This document shows, in pieces, positions 1-9,873 of a stretch of DNA of 33,624 nt; within the stretch, counting starts at the first letter, position 1, and each line of letters starts with the position of its first letter. Position numbers and translations under genes: made by a program. Origin of the DNA: CAZUQA01 sp964622375 (lineage in GTDB: Bacteria; Bacillota_I; Bacilli_A; Erysipelotrichales; Erysipelotrichaceae); contig CAZUQA010000111.1 of the NCBI GenBank assembly GCA_964622375.1, positions 1 to 33,624 of the forward strand, written 5' to 3'. The notes under the pieces are model-generated. The model made no database searches. It had not been told where the DNA came from and worked only from the letters and a program-made list of their open reading frames with translations.

Positions 1-2352
1 GGTTTTGTCTATCTTGACCCGACAATTGATAAACTCTTCACTTTAATCGAAATCGGTAATGGCTAATTTAAAATCGGTGGTTTAGGTTATCTACGTTTAG
101 CTGGAGCCTACGAACTGGCTTTATTGCGGGGTTGGCATGTAGGGCCCACTAACAGTCAGGACAATCACTATCGAAACTGGGGTACGGCCAATGATGCCCG
201 CACAGCGATTTTAACTGATGATTTTTCCAAAGCCGGGGTTTATGAAGCTTTGAGAAATCGTCAGGTTTATTCTACTGAAGATAAAAACCTTGAAATCTAT
301 TATTATGTAAATGATAATCCCATGGGAACAATACTGCCGGCAGCACCTTTATCTGCTGACTTCTCTGTCGATATCATAGATCCGGATGCAAGTGACAGAA
401 TAGCTCGAGTTACTATTATCGGTAATGGTAAGACGGTTTTCCAAGCTGAACCAGGTACGCAAAATTATCAGATACGCCAGCGGATTAATAATCCGCAACC
501 CGGGTATTACTACATCAAAGTAGTCCAAGCTGATGGAGATATTGCGATAACGGCACCGGTGTGGTTGGGAGAAGCCAATATCAACTTTATTGCCGCCAAC
601 AGCATAGTAATGAATACTACTTCAAAGACGGTTTATGTTGGCACACCTTATAATTTGAAAGCGGTATTATCCCCACTTAACAATACTGATGTTGTTCAAT
701 GGATGTCTTCCAACCGCGATGTCGCCGTCGTCGATGACGATGGTAGGGTTATAGCGATTAAACCCGGGAAAGCAACAATTACGGCCCATCTTTCTTCCGG
801 AAAGAAAGCCAGTTGTTCGGTAACTGTCAGTGCTACACCGCTAACACCAAACCTTACTGTTAGTAGCAACAGCGGTACCGCCCGTTTTGACAGTTTAAAA
901 GTAAATATTACCCCGGGTACTAATGCTGATAATTCCGGACCGGTTACCGGCTATGAAATTTATCGTTCAACCAGTTCAACGAAGAATTTCGCTTTGATAG
1001 CCACTATCAGCAATCCGACCACCTACACTGTCAATAGCGGATTAGCCAGCAATACCACTTACTACTATAAAGTACGAGCTTACAGAACAGTAAATGGCAC
1101 CAAGTACTATAGTGGCTATAGCTCGGTTAAGTCAGGAAAAACTGATGCGATAAATCCGCCAACACCAAGCTTGATTGTTGCTAAAAGTACGGATCTTTAT
1201 CAACAATATAACACCATCAATCTCAGCTACAGTGCTACCATCACTGTAGATATGGCAGCGATAGATGGTTATGAAGTATATCGCTCAACCAGTAAGAGTA
1301 AAGGCTTCTACTTAATAGCTAATGTTGTTAATCCAACATCATTCACCAGTAATACCAATCTTAATCCCGGAACTACCTACTACTATAAAGTGCGGGCCTA
1401 TCGTTTACTGAATGGAAAGAAGTATTACAGTCCCTATAGCACGACAAAATCCGCCAAAACGACAGTGGCTAAACCAAATAAGCCGAGTTTAACAGTTTCA
1501 AAAAATCTGGATAGCCGGCTACAATACAACACACTGGAACTTTCCTATGTGACAACAGCTACTGTAGGAACCATGCCGCCAAGTGGTTATGAGATATATC
1601 GTTCTACTAATAAGAGTAAGGGCTACACCTTGCTCGCGAGTGTCAATAGTCCCAGTGAATATACCGCTAACAGTGGTTTAACACCAGCCAAACTCTACTA
1701 CTATAAAGTGCGGTCTTTCAACATAATCAATGGGAAGAAATACTATAGTGCTTACAGCTTAATAAAATCGAATAGGACGGTGGCTGCTGGGCCCCCTAAA
1801 CCGCAACTTAATACTTTACTAAGCGGAACTGATGCTTATACCCAAATCAACATTTCCTACCATGCGGCGCCAGGGGCTACAGCCTATAAGATTTATCGTT
1901 CAACTTCGGCGAAAAGCGGCTTTAAACTCATCGGGACTACCGCTGACATAATATATAAAGACAGCAGTTTAGTTGCGGCTACTGCCTATTACTACAAAGT
2001 GATTCCGGTTAATCGGGTTAATGGTATTGACTACAGCGGAACCGCTAGCAGTGTTGTCAAAACCAGCACTGCTAAGTTGCCTGTTGTCGATGATGCCCGT
2101 GCTACCAGCAGTGGCGGTCTTTTGAACATCGCTTGGGACAATACGCACAATATGGATGTTTTGGAGATTTATTATGCCACTACTAATACCAGTAGCACCA
2201 AATGGACCAAGCTTTCGACAAATACCTCAAGTTATAATATTAGCGGTTTATCATTAGGAAAACGCTACTATGTCAAGTTCCGCTATGTTCATATTAATGG
2301 TTCTACTTCTTACAGTAGCTACAGTACCGCACAAACAGTTACTATCAAGTAA
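1..2352 (+). pseudogene. CehA/McbA-like PHP metallohydrolase with Big_2 and five FN3-like repeats; 5' cut, in-frame stop
   Basis: Reading frame 1 runs from the window edge to the TAA at 2350-2352 and is broken only by a TAA at 64-66. Codons before the stop (FVYLDPTIDKLFTLIEIGNG) align without a gap to the next gene (FAYHDPIIDQRISLIEVGNG), and the frame continues afterwards with LALLRGWHVGPTN and the metal-binding DNH signature. The stop therefore falls inside the PHP domain, at a position that is Glu (GAA) in the paralogue. Downstream come a Big_2 bacterial Ig-like domain (about 585-835) and five FN3-like repeats of about 90-105 residues, the first three very like those next door (GYEIYRSTS...YYYKVRAY). 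The upstream half lies outside the window. There is no LPXTG or other sorting signal at the C-terminus. The TTG at 124 opens the longest stop-free ORF but lies inside the conserved domain, so I do not take it as a start. A real pseudogene, a sequencing error or readthrough are all possible. The rest of the frame is intact, so any inactivation is recent. Confidence 0.75.
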
Positions 2353-2387
2353 GTAAAAAAATAAATTTAGTACTACTAATCTCAACT

Positions 2388-2411
2388 AGGGCAGAAATTA
2401 TGCCCTTTTTT
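2388..2411 (+). terminator. Rho-independent terminator after the first PHP gene
   Basis: The stem AGGGCA (2388-2393) pairs with TGCCCT (2401-2406) around a 7-nt loop and is followed by a T-run through 2411. It sits 36 nt after the stop codon of the first PHP gene. Confidence 0.75.
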
Positions 2412-2453
2412 ATGACGTCTTTGTTTTTCCCCGGTATTTTATCTAAAAAAAGC

Positions 2454-2495
2454 ATCTCGCTTGTACTGTGATTGCCGTTTCGAGATAATGGCAAT
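2454..2495 (+). repeat. Two interleaved inverted repeats in the leader or promoter of the second PHP gene
   Basis: ATCTCG (2454-2459) is complementary to CGAGAT (2481-2486), and ATTGCC (2471-2476) to GGCAAT (2490-2495). The order A-B-A'-B' means both could pair only as a pseudoknot, or else alternate. The element covers the candidate -10, so operator half-sites are another reading. Confidence 0.4.
2461..2489 (+). promoter_or_regulatory. Possible SigA promoter for the second PHP gene
   Basis: TTGTAC (2461-2466) and GATAAT (2484-2489) are 17 nt apart. The -10 matches 5 of 6 consensus positions and the -35 only 3 of 6. The predicted start, near 2496, would leave a leader of about 80 nt. The -10 lies inside overlapping inverted repeats (see the next entry). 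Confidence 0.4.
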
Positions 2496-2578
2496 AGGTT
2501 GTATTTAATTCTCTCTTTTTTATCAGTAAAAACAGATATAAGAAATTTTAAAGCAAGATAATGAAAGGAGTAAACAGC

Positions 2579-5500
2579 ATGATTAAAAAGACAAGAAGAA
2601 AAGAAAATAGAAGAATACTTATAAACTTCGTGAAAAAAGTCAGTAGTTTTTCAACAGCATTTTTGTTGCTGTTCAGCTCAGCTTTCAGTGATATTAAACT
2701 GACAAACAACTTAACATTTCGCGTTTTTGATACTCCGGAAATTGAATGGGAAACTGAAGTGCGAGATTCTTCAGCAGTTGAAAACGAAGAAGAAAAAGTT
2801 GATATACTTGGCGAAGTGCAAGCTAATTATCCTTCTGGTGCCTTAATTAAAGGGAGCCTCATCATCTTGAGCTGTAGCTATGTAGATGCTGAAATCTACT
2901 ATACCCTTGATGGCTCACCGCCTGATAAAAATTCAACATTATATAAGGAACCTCTAGAGTTTGACGGGACGGCATTAGTGATCAATGCTCGGGTTTATAA
3001 AGATGAGCAACATAGTGCTACTAGTACTTTCATCTATACTTGGGCTCAACTATCAAGTGTCCAAGCTAACTTGCCAAGTGGCAGCAAACTGCAGCGTTTT
3101 GATCAAATCACGCTGTCATATAACGGTTCCTTTGACACCATAAAGTACCAAATAACTAAACGAGTAAAGCAACCGGGAGAAACGATATTGGCGGAAGCGG
3201 TTTATCGTTTTCCCTTAGAATTTGAAATATCAGATTTTCCGCTGCAAATAGTAGCCTATGCAACTAAAACCGGTTACGCCGACAGTGAACCGGCGCGTTT
3301 TATTTATACCCTAAGTGAAAATGCCGCCATGCAAGTATATTTCGGGCAATTGCATTCCCACACTAAAGATTCAGATGGTAGTGGCACCGTCGAGGAAGCT
3401 TTCAATTGGGCGAAGAAAGTGGCAAAACTGGATTTTTTCGCTGTCACCGATCATAGTCATTGTTTTGATTTGGCTCCGCCAACGGAGGCATTTTCCTCAC
3501 TTAATTTAATAACGTACAATGCCAATAATGCGATTTGGAAAAATGGTCAGGCGGCAGCAGCGGCAGCCACTGATGCTGATTTCATCGGAATTTACGGGTT
3601 TGAAATGACTTATGCTGTTGGAACAGCCGGACATATTAACACTTTTAATACTACGGGGTTTGTTAGTAAAAAAAACACTATTGTTGGTAATGGAAGAGCT
3701 GGACTACAAGCTTATTATGAATTATTGAAAGCCGCCCCGGATTCTATTAGCCAGTTCAATCACCCCGGTCCAAGATTCGGTGATTTTTACAGCTTCGCTT
3801 ATCATGACCCCATAATCGATCAACGTATTAGTTTGATTGAAGTCGGAAACGGCGAAAGCTTCGGCGGTCCCTCCTTTTATGTACCGGCTTATCAAGCCTA
3901 TGATTTAGCATTGTTGCGGGGTTGGCATGTCGGACCAACAAATAACCAGGACAACCACTATAGAAATTGGGGATCAGGTAATGATCATCGTACTGCGGTT
4001 TTAACGGATGATTTCTCAACTGCTGGGATTTATGCAGCATTAAGGAAGCGTCAGGTCTATGCTACCGAAGACAAGAATCTTGAAATCTATTACTTTGTAA
4101 ATGATAATCCGATGGGGTCAATTCTACCACAGGCACCGGCTTGGGCGGAATTTGTGGTTGATGTGAGAGATCCTGATGTTAATGATGAAATTGCCCAAAT
4201 AACGCTTATCCACAACGGAAAACCGCTCTATGAAGAAAAACCAGGCAGTCAAAATCATCAAATGCGCTATCGCCTAGATAAACCACAAGCCGGTTATTAC
4301 TATATTAAGGTTGTCCAAGCCGATGGCGATATTGCGGTGACAGCTCCGGTATGGTTGGGGGAAGCTAATATAAGATTTATCGCAGCCGATAATATCGCAC
4401 TAAATGTCACTTCAAAAACCGTAGCTCTAGGCACAACTTTCCAACTAAAAGCGGTTTTAGTGCCAACTTACAATACTGATGTCGTACAATGGCTGTCCTC
4501 AAATCGTGATGTTGCAGCTGTCGATGAAGCGGGGAAATTAACCCCACTAAAACCGGGGAAAACAACAATAACGGCTCATCTTACTTCCGGCAAGAAAGCC
4601 AGCGCAATAATAACGGTGAGTGCAACACCACCGACACCGAGTATTCAGGTAAGCGGAAATCGTGCAACGGAGCGTTTTACTAGCTTGAAGTTACTTATAT
4701 CAGCCGGTAGTAATACGACTAATTCAACACCGGCTACCGGATACGAAGTATATAGCTCAACCAGTTCTACAAAAAACTTCAGATTGATTGCCACTATCAG
4801 TGACCCGGACAGTTATACGGTAAATAACGGTTTAGCCAGCAATACAACTTATTACTACAAAGTGCGGGCTTATGTAACAGTCAACGGGACAAGGTATTAT
4901 AGTGCTTACAGTGCAGTTAAGTCGGCTAAAACCGCTACACCTAACCCGGCAAAACCAACGCTGAGTGTCACGAAAAGCTCTAATCTGTTTTTACAATACA
5001 ACACGGTCAATCTTAATTATATATCGGCGGTCAATGCTGACACAGAAGCAGTAGACGGCTATGAAGTATATCGTTCAAGCAAAAAGAACAAAGCTTATAC
5101 TTTAGTAGCTGATGTTACAGATCCAGCAGCCTTTTTCAGCAATACCAATCTAAATCCGGGGACTACTTACTATTATAAAGTACGAGCTTATCGCCTAGTT
5201 GCTGGGAGGAGGTACTATAGTTCCTACAGCGCAATAAAATCCGCGAAAACAACAGGGGCAAAACCGAACAAACCAAGTTTGACAGTCTCAAAAATTGCTG
5301 ACAGTTTGTTCCGGCATAATACCTTGGAGTTAGCTTACAAATCAGCAGCAAGTACCGGTATTAAGCCGGTTTGCGGTTATGAAATCTACCGCTCTACCAG
5401 TAAAAATAAAGGTTATGTCTTGATTGCCACTGTTAATGATCCCAGCGAATTTACCCTAAATACTTCTTTGTCACCGTCGCAGATCTATTACTATAAAGTG

Positions 5501-5605
5501 CGAGCATTCAATATCATTAACAACAAGAAGTATTACAGTGCTTTTAGTTCCGTCAAATCAAATAAAACATTTTCCATCATAACCAAAGAACATACACTTG
5601 ATTAG
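2579..5605 (+). CDS. Secreted CehA/McbA-like PHP metallohydrolase with CHB_HEX_C, Big_2 and three FN3-like repeats
   Basis: A 1008-residue exported protein. Start ATG 2579 is chosen over the in-frame ATG 2561 because AAAGGAG (2564-2570) lies 8 nt before it. Residues 1-37 form a signal peptide with a very basic N-region and the core FSTAFLLLFSSAFS. A chitobiase/hexosaminidase C-terminal-like domain (about 85-155, motif YYTLDGSPPD) and a second, more diverged copy (about 160-245) follow. The PHP domain (about 253-560) shows HSH at 259-261, FFAVTDHSH, the FNHPGP segment and DNH at 458-460, all expected metal ligands of PHP phosphoesterases. Then come Big_2 (about 600-680) and three FN3-like repeats (about 688-1000). 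The C-terminus ends two repeats earlier than its upstream paralogue. PHP enzymes of this kind are metal-dependent hydrolases, often of phosphoesters; the substrate is unknown here. The Ig-like modules suggest binding to cell-surface or host glycans, which is inference. No cell-wall anchor motif is visible. Confidence 0.85.
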   Translation: MIKKTRRKENRRILINFVKKVSSFSTAFLLLFSSAFSDIKLTNNLTFRVFDTPEIEWETEVRDSSAVENEEEKVDILGEVQANYPSGALIKGSLIILSCSYVDAEIYYTLDGSPPDKNSTLYKEPLEFDGTALVINARVYKDEQHSATSTFIYTWAQLSSVQANLPSGSKLQRFDQITLSYNGSFDTIKYQITKRVKQPGETILAEAVYRFPLEFEISDFPLQIVAYATKTGYADSEPARFIYTLSENAAMQVYFGQLHSHTKDSDGSGTVEEAFNWAKKVAKLDFFAVTDHSHCFDLAPPTEAFSSLNLITYNANNAIWKNGQAAAAAATDADFIGIYGFEMTYAVGTAGHINTFNTTGFVSKKNTIVGNGRAGLQAYYELLKAAPDSISQFNHPGPRFGDFYSFAYHDPIIDQRISLIEVGNGESFGGPSFYVPAYQAYDLALLRGWHVGPTNNQDNHYRNWGSGNDHRTAVLTDDFSTAGIYAALRKRQVYATEDKNLEIYYFVNDNPMGSILPQAPAWAEFVVDVRDPDVNDEIAQITLIHNGKPLYEEKPGSQNHQMRYRLDKPQAGYYYIKVVQADGDIAVTAPVWLGEANIRFIAADNIALNVTSKTVALGTTFQLKAVLVPTYNTDVVQWLSSNRDVAAVDEAGKLTPLKPGKTTITAHLTSGKKASAIITVSATPPTPSIQVSGNRATERFTSLKLLISAGSNTTNSTPATGYEVYSSTSSTKNFRLIATISDPDSYTVNNGLASNTTYYYKVRAYVTVNGTRYYSAYSAVKSAKTATPNPAKPTLSVTKSSNLFLQYNTVNLNYISAVNADTEAVDGYEVYRSSKKNKAYTLVADVTDPAAFFSNTNLNPGTTYYYKVRAYRLVAGRRYYSSYSAIKSAKTTGAKPNKPSLTVSKIADSLFRHNTLELAYKSAASTGIKPVCGYEIYRSTSKNKGYVLIATVNDPSEFTLNTSLSPSQIYYYKVRAFNIINNKKYYSAFSSVKSNKTFSIITKEHTLD

Positions 5606-5698
5606 ACCAAAAGTTTACTAATAGACCAAATACTTAAGGGAAAATAATATTGCTTACGGAAATAATGCTAACTTCGGCAGGGGAGCTAATCGTGGCTG

Positions 5699-5707
5699 TG
5701 TTATAAT
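5699..5707 (+). promoter_or_regulatory. Extended -10 promoter directly before pcrA
   Basis: TGT-TATAAT (5699-5707) is a perfect extended -10 element. Seven bases past it, the expected transcription start, is the A of the pcrA ATG at 5714, so the transcript would be leaderless. No -35 hexamer is visible at 15-18 nt. AGGGGAG (5679-5685) lies too far upstream (28 nt) to serve the ATG. Confidence 0.5.
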
Positions 5708-5713
5708 TTAGTC

Positions 5714-7855
5714 ATGGAAAGTTATTTAGAAAACCTCAACGAAAATCAACACTTAGCAGTTACGACATCGAGTGTTTATGTACGCATTATTGCCGGCGCC
5801 GGTAGTGGGAAAACGCGGGTATTGACGACAAGGATTGCCTACTTAATCGATAAATTTCAAGTTGAAGCTAACAGAATTGTGGCTATCACTTTTACCAACA
5901 AAGCGGCAAATGAGATGAAAAAACGGGTGGAAAAGATGTTGGAAAGTTGCGATGGCAAACCACATATTTCGACAATTCATTCTTTTTGCGTGACTATTTT
6001 GCGTCAAGATATAACTTATTTAAAGTATCCGCGGAATTTTACGATTATCGATAACGATGACCAAAAGACCATACTGAAAGAAGCCTATAAAAAATATGAT
6101 ATTGATGTTAAAGCCTTAAGCTATGGCACGGTGTTGGATTACATCGCCAATAATAAAGGGGCCGGTATCGACTATCAAAGAGCTAAAGATCGCGCCGGAA
6201 ACTTCGGTAATGAAAAGTTAAAAGCTTTAATCTATGAATATTATGTTCAAAGACAGACAGAATTATTTGCCTTGGATTTTGATGATTTGCTGCTCTTTAC
6301 TTTAGCTTTATTTCAAAAAAATGAGAAAGTCTTAAAGAAGTGGCAAAGAAAATTCTCTGTAGTCTTAGTTGATGAATTTCAGGATATTGACCATGTTCAG
6401 TATGATATTATTAAGCTTTTAGTCGGTACGGACAATGCTTTGTATGTCGTTGGAGATCCCGACCAGACAATTTATACTTGGCGTGGGGCGGATGTGAATA
6501 TTATCATGAATTTGGAAAAAGTCTATCCTAAGTTGGAAACCATCACTTTGACAACCAATTATCGCAGTAGTGCTTCAATTCTCAATGCGGCTAATAACCT
6601 GATAGCCAACAACAAGTATCGTTATCCTAAAGACTTGGTGGCAGTCAGTAAAGAAATTCATGACATTGTGTATTATGGAGCGATTGATGAAGAAAATGAA
6701 AGCTTGTGGATTGCCGGCACTATCAAAGATTTGGTAATTCGAAAAAAGATCAAGCATGAGGAAATTGCTGTTTTATACCGCGCCAACTACCTTTCGCGTT
6801 CTGTAGAAAAAGCCCTGGTCAATATGCAAATACCTTATATCATTTATGGCGGTATCAGTTTCTACAATCGGCAGGAGATCAAGGATGTATTGTGTTATTT
6901 ACGCTTATTGATCAGCGAAGATGATTTAGCTTTAAAGCGAATTATCAATGTACCCCGACGTAAAGTTGGCAGCAAAACTTTAGACAGTATCGAGATCAAA
7001 GCGCGGGAAGAAAATAAGACGATGTTCGCTATCATTAAGCAATACCCCGACAATTTTAGCGGGCAAGTTGGTAAAAATATTCGGGATTTTGTCGCCCTTA
7101 TCACGGCCATGCAACAACAACTGGATAGTAGCGATTTGTTGAGTATCGCTGAGCAAATAATCAGCCGTAGTGGCTATAAAGATATGTTGAGCGAATCTAA
7201 TGAATTTGAACGCTTGGAAAATGTCAAAGAATTATTGAATGATATTGCCGATTTTTCTCAGAGTTTTCCGCAATCCGGACTAGATGAATATCTACAGATT
7301 ATCAGCCTGTATACCGACCGCGAGGTAAATGCGCAAGAGGATGCGGTAAAGCTGATGACCATCCACGCCGCAAAAGGCTTAGAGTATGAGGTGGTTTTTG
7401 TCTGTGGTATGAATGAAGGAGTTTTCCCCAGTGATCGGACGCTGGAAGAAGGTATTAAAGGTTTGGAGGAAGAGCGGCGTTTGGCTTATGTAGCTTATAC
7501 CCGAGCTAAGAAACATCTGTATCTCAGCGATTCTAAAGGCCATAGTTATGTTTTAGGCAAAGTCAAGACGACCAGTCGTTTTGTGGAAGAAATCGGTTTA
7601 GAGCATCTCAAAATGTTGGGGAACATCGATTATGCTTATTATAATAGGGCGGTAGAAGAAGGCCGGGTAATAAAGCAAGAAGCTAAGTTTAATGGGCCAA
7701 GTACTAATTGGAAAGTTAACGACAAGGTGGAACATGAAGTCTTTCATAAAGGTGTGGTAGTCAAGGTCCAGGATGGCTACATCGAAATAGCTTTTAGTTT
7801 TCCCCATGGTATAAAGAAAATCATCAAAGATTTCCCCGGTATGAGAAAAATATGA
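5714..7855 (+). CDS. pcrA: ATP-dependent DNA helicase PcrA (UvrD/Rep superfamily 1)
   Basis: A 3'-5' SF1A helicase that unwinds DNA in repair and replication-fork clearance. At 713 residues it is close to the family's usual 720-740. Visible motifs are Walker A AGAGSGKT (27-34, Lys33), motif II VDEFQD (219-224; the family usually has DEYQD), motif III GDPDQTIYTWRGAD, motif IV NYRSS, motif V TIHAAKGLE and motif VI EEERRLAYVAYTRA. The last about 48 residues (NWKVNDKVEHEVFHKG...) match the Tudor-like C-terminal domain that in PcrA contacts RNA polymerase. The start fits the family N-terminus, but there is no Shine-Dalgarno in place and an extended -10 sits directly upstream. It overlaps ligA by 4 nt (ATGA), so the two are translationally coupled, as in Bacilli where pcrA and ligA are neighbours. 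Confidence 0.96.
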   Translation: MESYLENLNENQHLAVTTSSVYVRIIAGAGSGKTRVLTTRIAYLIDKFQVEANRIVAITFTNKAANEMKKRVEKMLESCDGKPHISTIHSFCVTILRQDITYLKYPRNFTIIDNDDQKTILKEAYKKYDIDVKALSYGTVLDYIANNKGAGIDYQRAKDRAGNFGNEKLKALIYEYYVQRQTELFALDFDDLLLFTLALFQKNEKVLKKWQRKFSVVLVDEFQDIDHVQYDIIKLLVGTDNALYVVGDPDQTIYTWRGADVNIIMNLEKVYPKLETITLTTNYRSSASILNAANNLIANNKYRYPKDLVAVSKEIHDIVYYGAIDEENESLWIAGTIKDLVIRKKIKHEEIAVLYRANYLSRSVEKALVNMQIPYIIYGGISFYNRQEIKDVLCYLRLLISEDDLALKRIINVPRRKVGSKTLDSIEIKAREENKTMFAIIKQYPDNFSGQVGKNIRDFVALITAMQQQLDSSDLLSIAEQIISRSGYKDMLSESNEFERLENVKELLNDIADFSQSFPQSGLDEYLQIISLYTDREVNAQEDAVKLMTIHAAKGLEYEVVFVCGMNEGVFPSDRTLEEGIKGLEEERRLAYVAYTRAKKHLYLSDSKGHSYVLGKVKTTSRFVEEIGLEHLKMLGNIDYAYYNRAVEEGRVIKQEAKFNGPSTNWKVNDKVEHEVFHKGVVVKVQDGYIEIAFSFPHGIKKIIKDFPGMRKI

Positions 7856-9873
7856 GAGAAAGAATAGAAGAATTACGCAATCTGCTTGATAAATATGCCA
7901 GAGCATATTATAGCGAAGATCAACCCTTGATTACTGATCAAGAGTATGACTTGCTTTACAATGAGTTAGTTGCTTTAGAACTACAATACCCCGAATACTA
8001 TGATCCAAACTCCATTACCCAAAGAGTCGGAGGTGAAGTTTTGGCAGCTTTTGCGAAAGTCCGACACCCTCGACCGCTTTATTCTTTGGGGAATGCTTAT
8101 AGCTATGAAGATCTGGTTAATTTTGATCAAAGAGTACAGAGTTTCCAACAGGATTTTCAATATTGTGTCGAACTTAAAATTGATGGCTTAGCAATAGCTT
8201 TGCATTATAACCATGGTAAGTTACAACAGGCCTTGACCAGGGGCGATGGGGAAGTGGGGGAAAATGTCACGGCTAATGTAAAAACCATAAGAACTCTCCC
8301 CTGGAAAATTGCTGAAGAGCGGGAAATAGAAATCCGCGGGGAAGTTTATCTCAGTAAAAAACAGCTGGAGATAATCAATGCTCAAAGAAGTCAAGAAAAC
8401 CAAGAGATTTTTATGAATTGCCGTAATGCTGCTGCCGGTACCATTCGGCAACTAGATTCTAAGATTGCCGCTGCCAGAAAGCTTGATGCTTTTTGGTATC
8501 AGGTGCCCCAGGCTCGGGATTTGGGTTTTGTTTTACATAGTGAAGCTTTAAATTGGTTGGATGAGCTGGGTTTTGTCACCAACAAACAGCGTCATCTTTG
8601 TAAGAATATCGCTGAAGTTTGGCAACTCATCAGGGAATTTGAAGTCAGTAAAAAGAACTTTGAATATGATATTGACGGTGTAGTAGTCAAAGTTGACAAC
8701 TTGAGCCTCCAAGAAGAGCTGGGCTATACCATCAAAGTGCCACGTTGGGCTATCGCCTATAAGTTCAAAGCCGAAGAAGTGGAGTCGGTAATTGAAGATA
8801 TTGTTATTACTGTAGGGCGAACCGGAAAGATAACACCGAATGCCCGGATGAAACCGGTTTTGCTAGCCGGAACGACAGTAGCTAATGCTCAATTGCACAA
8901 CGAAGACTATATCGCCAACAAAGATATCAGAATTGGGGATACCGTATTGGTAAGAAAAGCCGGTGAGATTATCCCGGAAGTAGTTAACGTTGTTCTTGCG
9001 AAAAGAAAAAGTGATAGTGTAGTTTACCGCTTTCCGACGATTTGTCCGCATTGTGGTAGTTCTTTATATCGCTTGAGTGGTGAAAGCGATCGTTACTGTT
9101 TTAATACCGATTGTCCGGCGCGAGTTGTTGAATCGCTAATTCATTTCGCTTCCCGTAATTGCCTGAATATCGCAGCTTTTGGTGAGAAAACCGTGGCCCA
9201 GTTTTACCACAATGGTTGGTTAAGAAACATCGCCGATATTTTCCATTTGGAGCGTTTCGCCCAGGAAATAATCGCCAGTAAAGGTTTTGGCGCTAAATCC
9301 TACACCAAGATTAAGGAAGCTGTGGAGAAGGCAAAAACCCAGAGTTTGGAGAAATTGTTGTTTGGATTAGGAATTCGGCACATCGGTGAAAAGGCAGCAC
9401 AAATTTTGGTAAAGGAATTTGGCAGTATGGACAATATCATGGCAGCAGAGATTGAACAAATTGCGGCGATATTTGATATGGGTGAAGTCAGAGCGCAGTC
9501 CGTCTATTACTTTTTTCGTGATGAGAAAAATGTCAAACTGATAAATGAGTTGAAAACTGCCGGATTTAAGATGCAGGGCGAAGACCGTGAACTACGAACA
9601 TCTTACTTCAACAACAAAAAAGTAGTACTTACCGGCAGTTTAGAATTATTCACCCGGCAACAAGCTACGGAGCTCTTGCGCTGGCTAGGTGCTCAGTCTA
9701 ACAGTTCGGTTTCTAAGGAGACTGATGTGGTAATCTATGGCGAAGCCGCCGGGTCGAAACTTGTCAAAGCCCAACAATTAGGGGTAAAATGTATGAGTGA
9801 AAATGAGTTCATGGAACTTTTGAAAAAGGAAGAAGTGTTGAGTGGAAAAGGAATATCTGAAGTTTTTAGCTAA
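7852..9873 (+). CDS. ligA: NAD-dependent DNA ligase LigA
   Basis: Seals nicks in duplex DNA using NAD+, in replication and repair. At 673 residues it is a normal full-length LigA. The order is an N-terminal Ia domain, an adenylation domain with the nucleophile Lys109 in ELKIDGLA, an OB fold (about 315-395), a four-Cys zinc finger (C398, C401, C416, C421), tandem helix-hairpin-helix motifs (GLGIRHIGEKAA), and a C-terminal BRCT domain (about 587-668, KVVLTGSL). ATG 7852 overlaps the pcrA stop by 4 nt and has little Shine-Dalgarno of its own, which suggests coupled translation. Its last 32 nt contain the gatC ribosome site and start. Confidence 0.97.
   Translation: MRERIEELRNLLDKYARAYYSEDQPLITDQEYDLLYNELVALELQYPEYYDPNSITQRVGGEVLAAFAKVRHPRPLYSLGNAYSYEDLVNFDQRVQSFQQDFQYCVELKIDGLAIALHYNHGKLQQALTRGDGEVGENVTANVKTIRTLPWKIAEEREIEIRGEVYLSKKQLEIINAQRSQENQEIFMNCRNAAAGTIRQLDSKIAAARKLDAFWYQVPQARDLGFVLHSEALNWLDELGFVTNKQRHLCKNIAEVWQLIREFEVSKKNFEYDIDGVVVKVDNLSLQEELGYTIKVPRWAIAYKFKAEEVESVIEDIVITVGRTGKITPNARMKPVLLAGTTVANAQLHNEDYIANKDIRIGDTVLVRKAGEIIPEVVNVVLAKRKSDSVVYRFPTICPHCGSSLYRLSGESDRYCFNTDCPARVVESLIHFASRNCLNIAAFGEKTVAQFYHNGWLRNIADIFHLERFAQEIIASKGFGAKSYTKIKEAVEKAKTQSLEKLLFGLGIRHIGEKAAQILVKEFGSMDNIMAAEIEQIAAIFDMGEVRAQSVYYFFRDEKNVKLINELKTAGFKMQGEDRELRTSYFNNKKVVLTGSLELFTRQQATELLRWLGAQSNSSVSKETDVVIYGEAAGSKLVKAQQLGVKCMSENEFMELLKKEEVLSGKGISEVFS

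Noticed and set aside
124..126. TTG as a real start for the 742-codon frame
   Set aside because: It lies inside the conserved PHP domain, which continues upstream in the same frame, and has no ribosome site.
3315..4040. Small ORFs within the second PHP gene on both strands
   Set aside because: They overlap a clear coding frame with domain homology and show no recognisable motif or ribosome site.
5603..5630. 9-bp direct repeat TAGACCAAA at 5603-5611 and 5622-5630, period 19
   Set aside because: AT-rich and short; one copy is the stop region of the PHP gene. Could be an operator near pcrA, but nothing else supports it.
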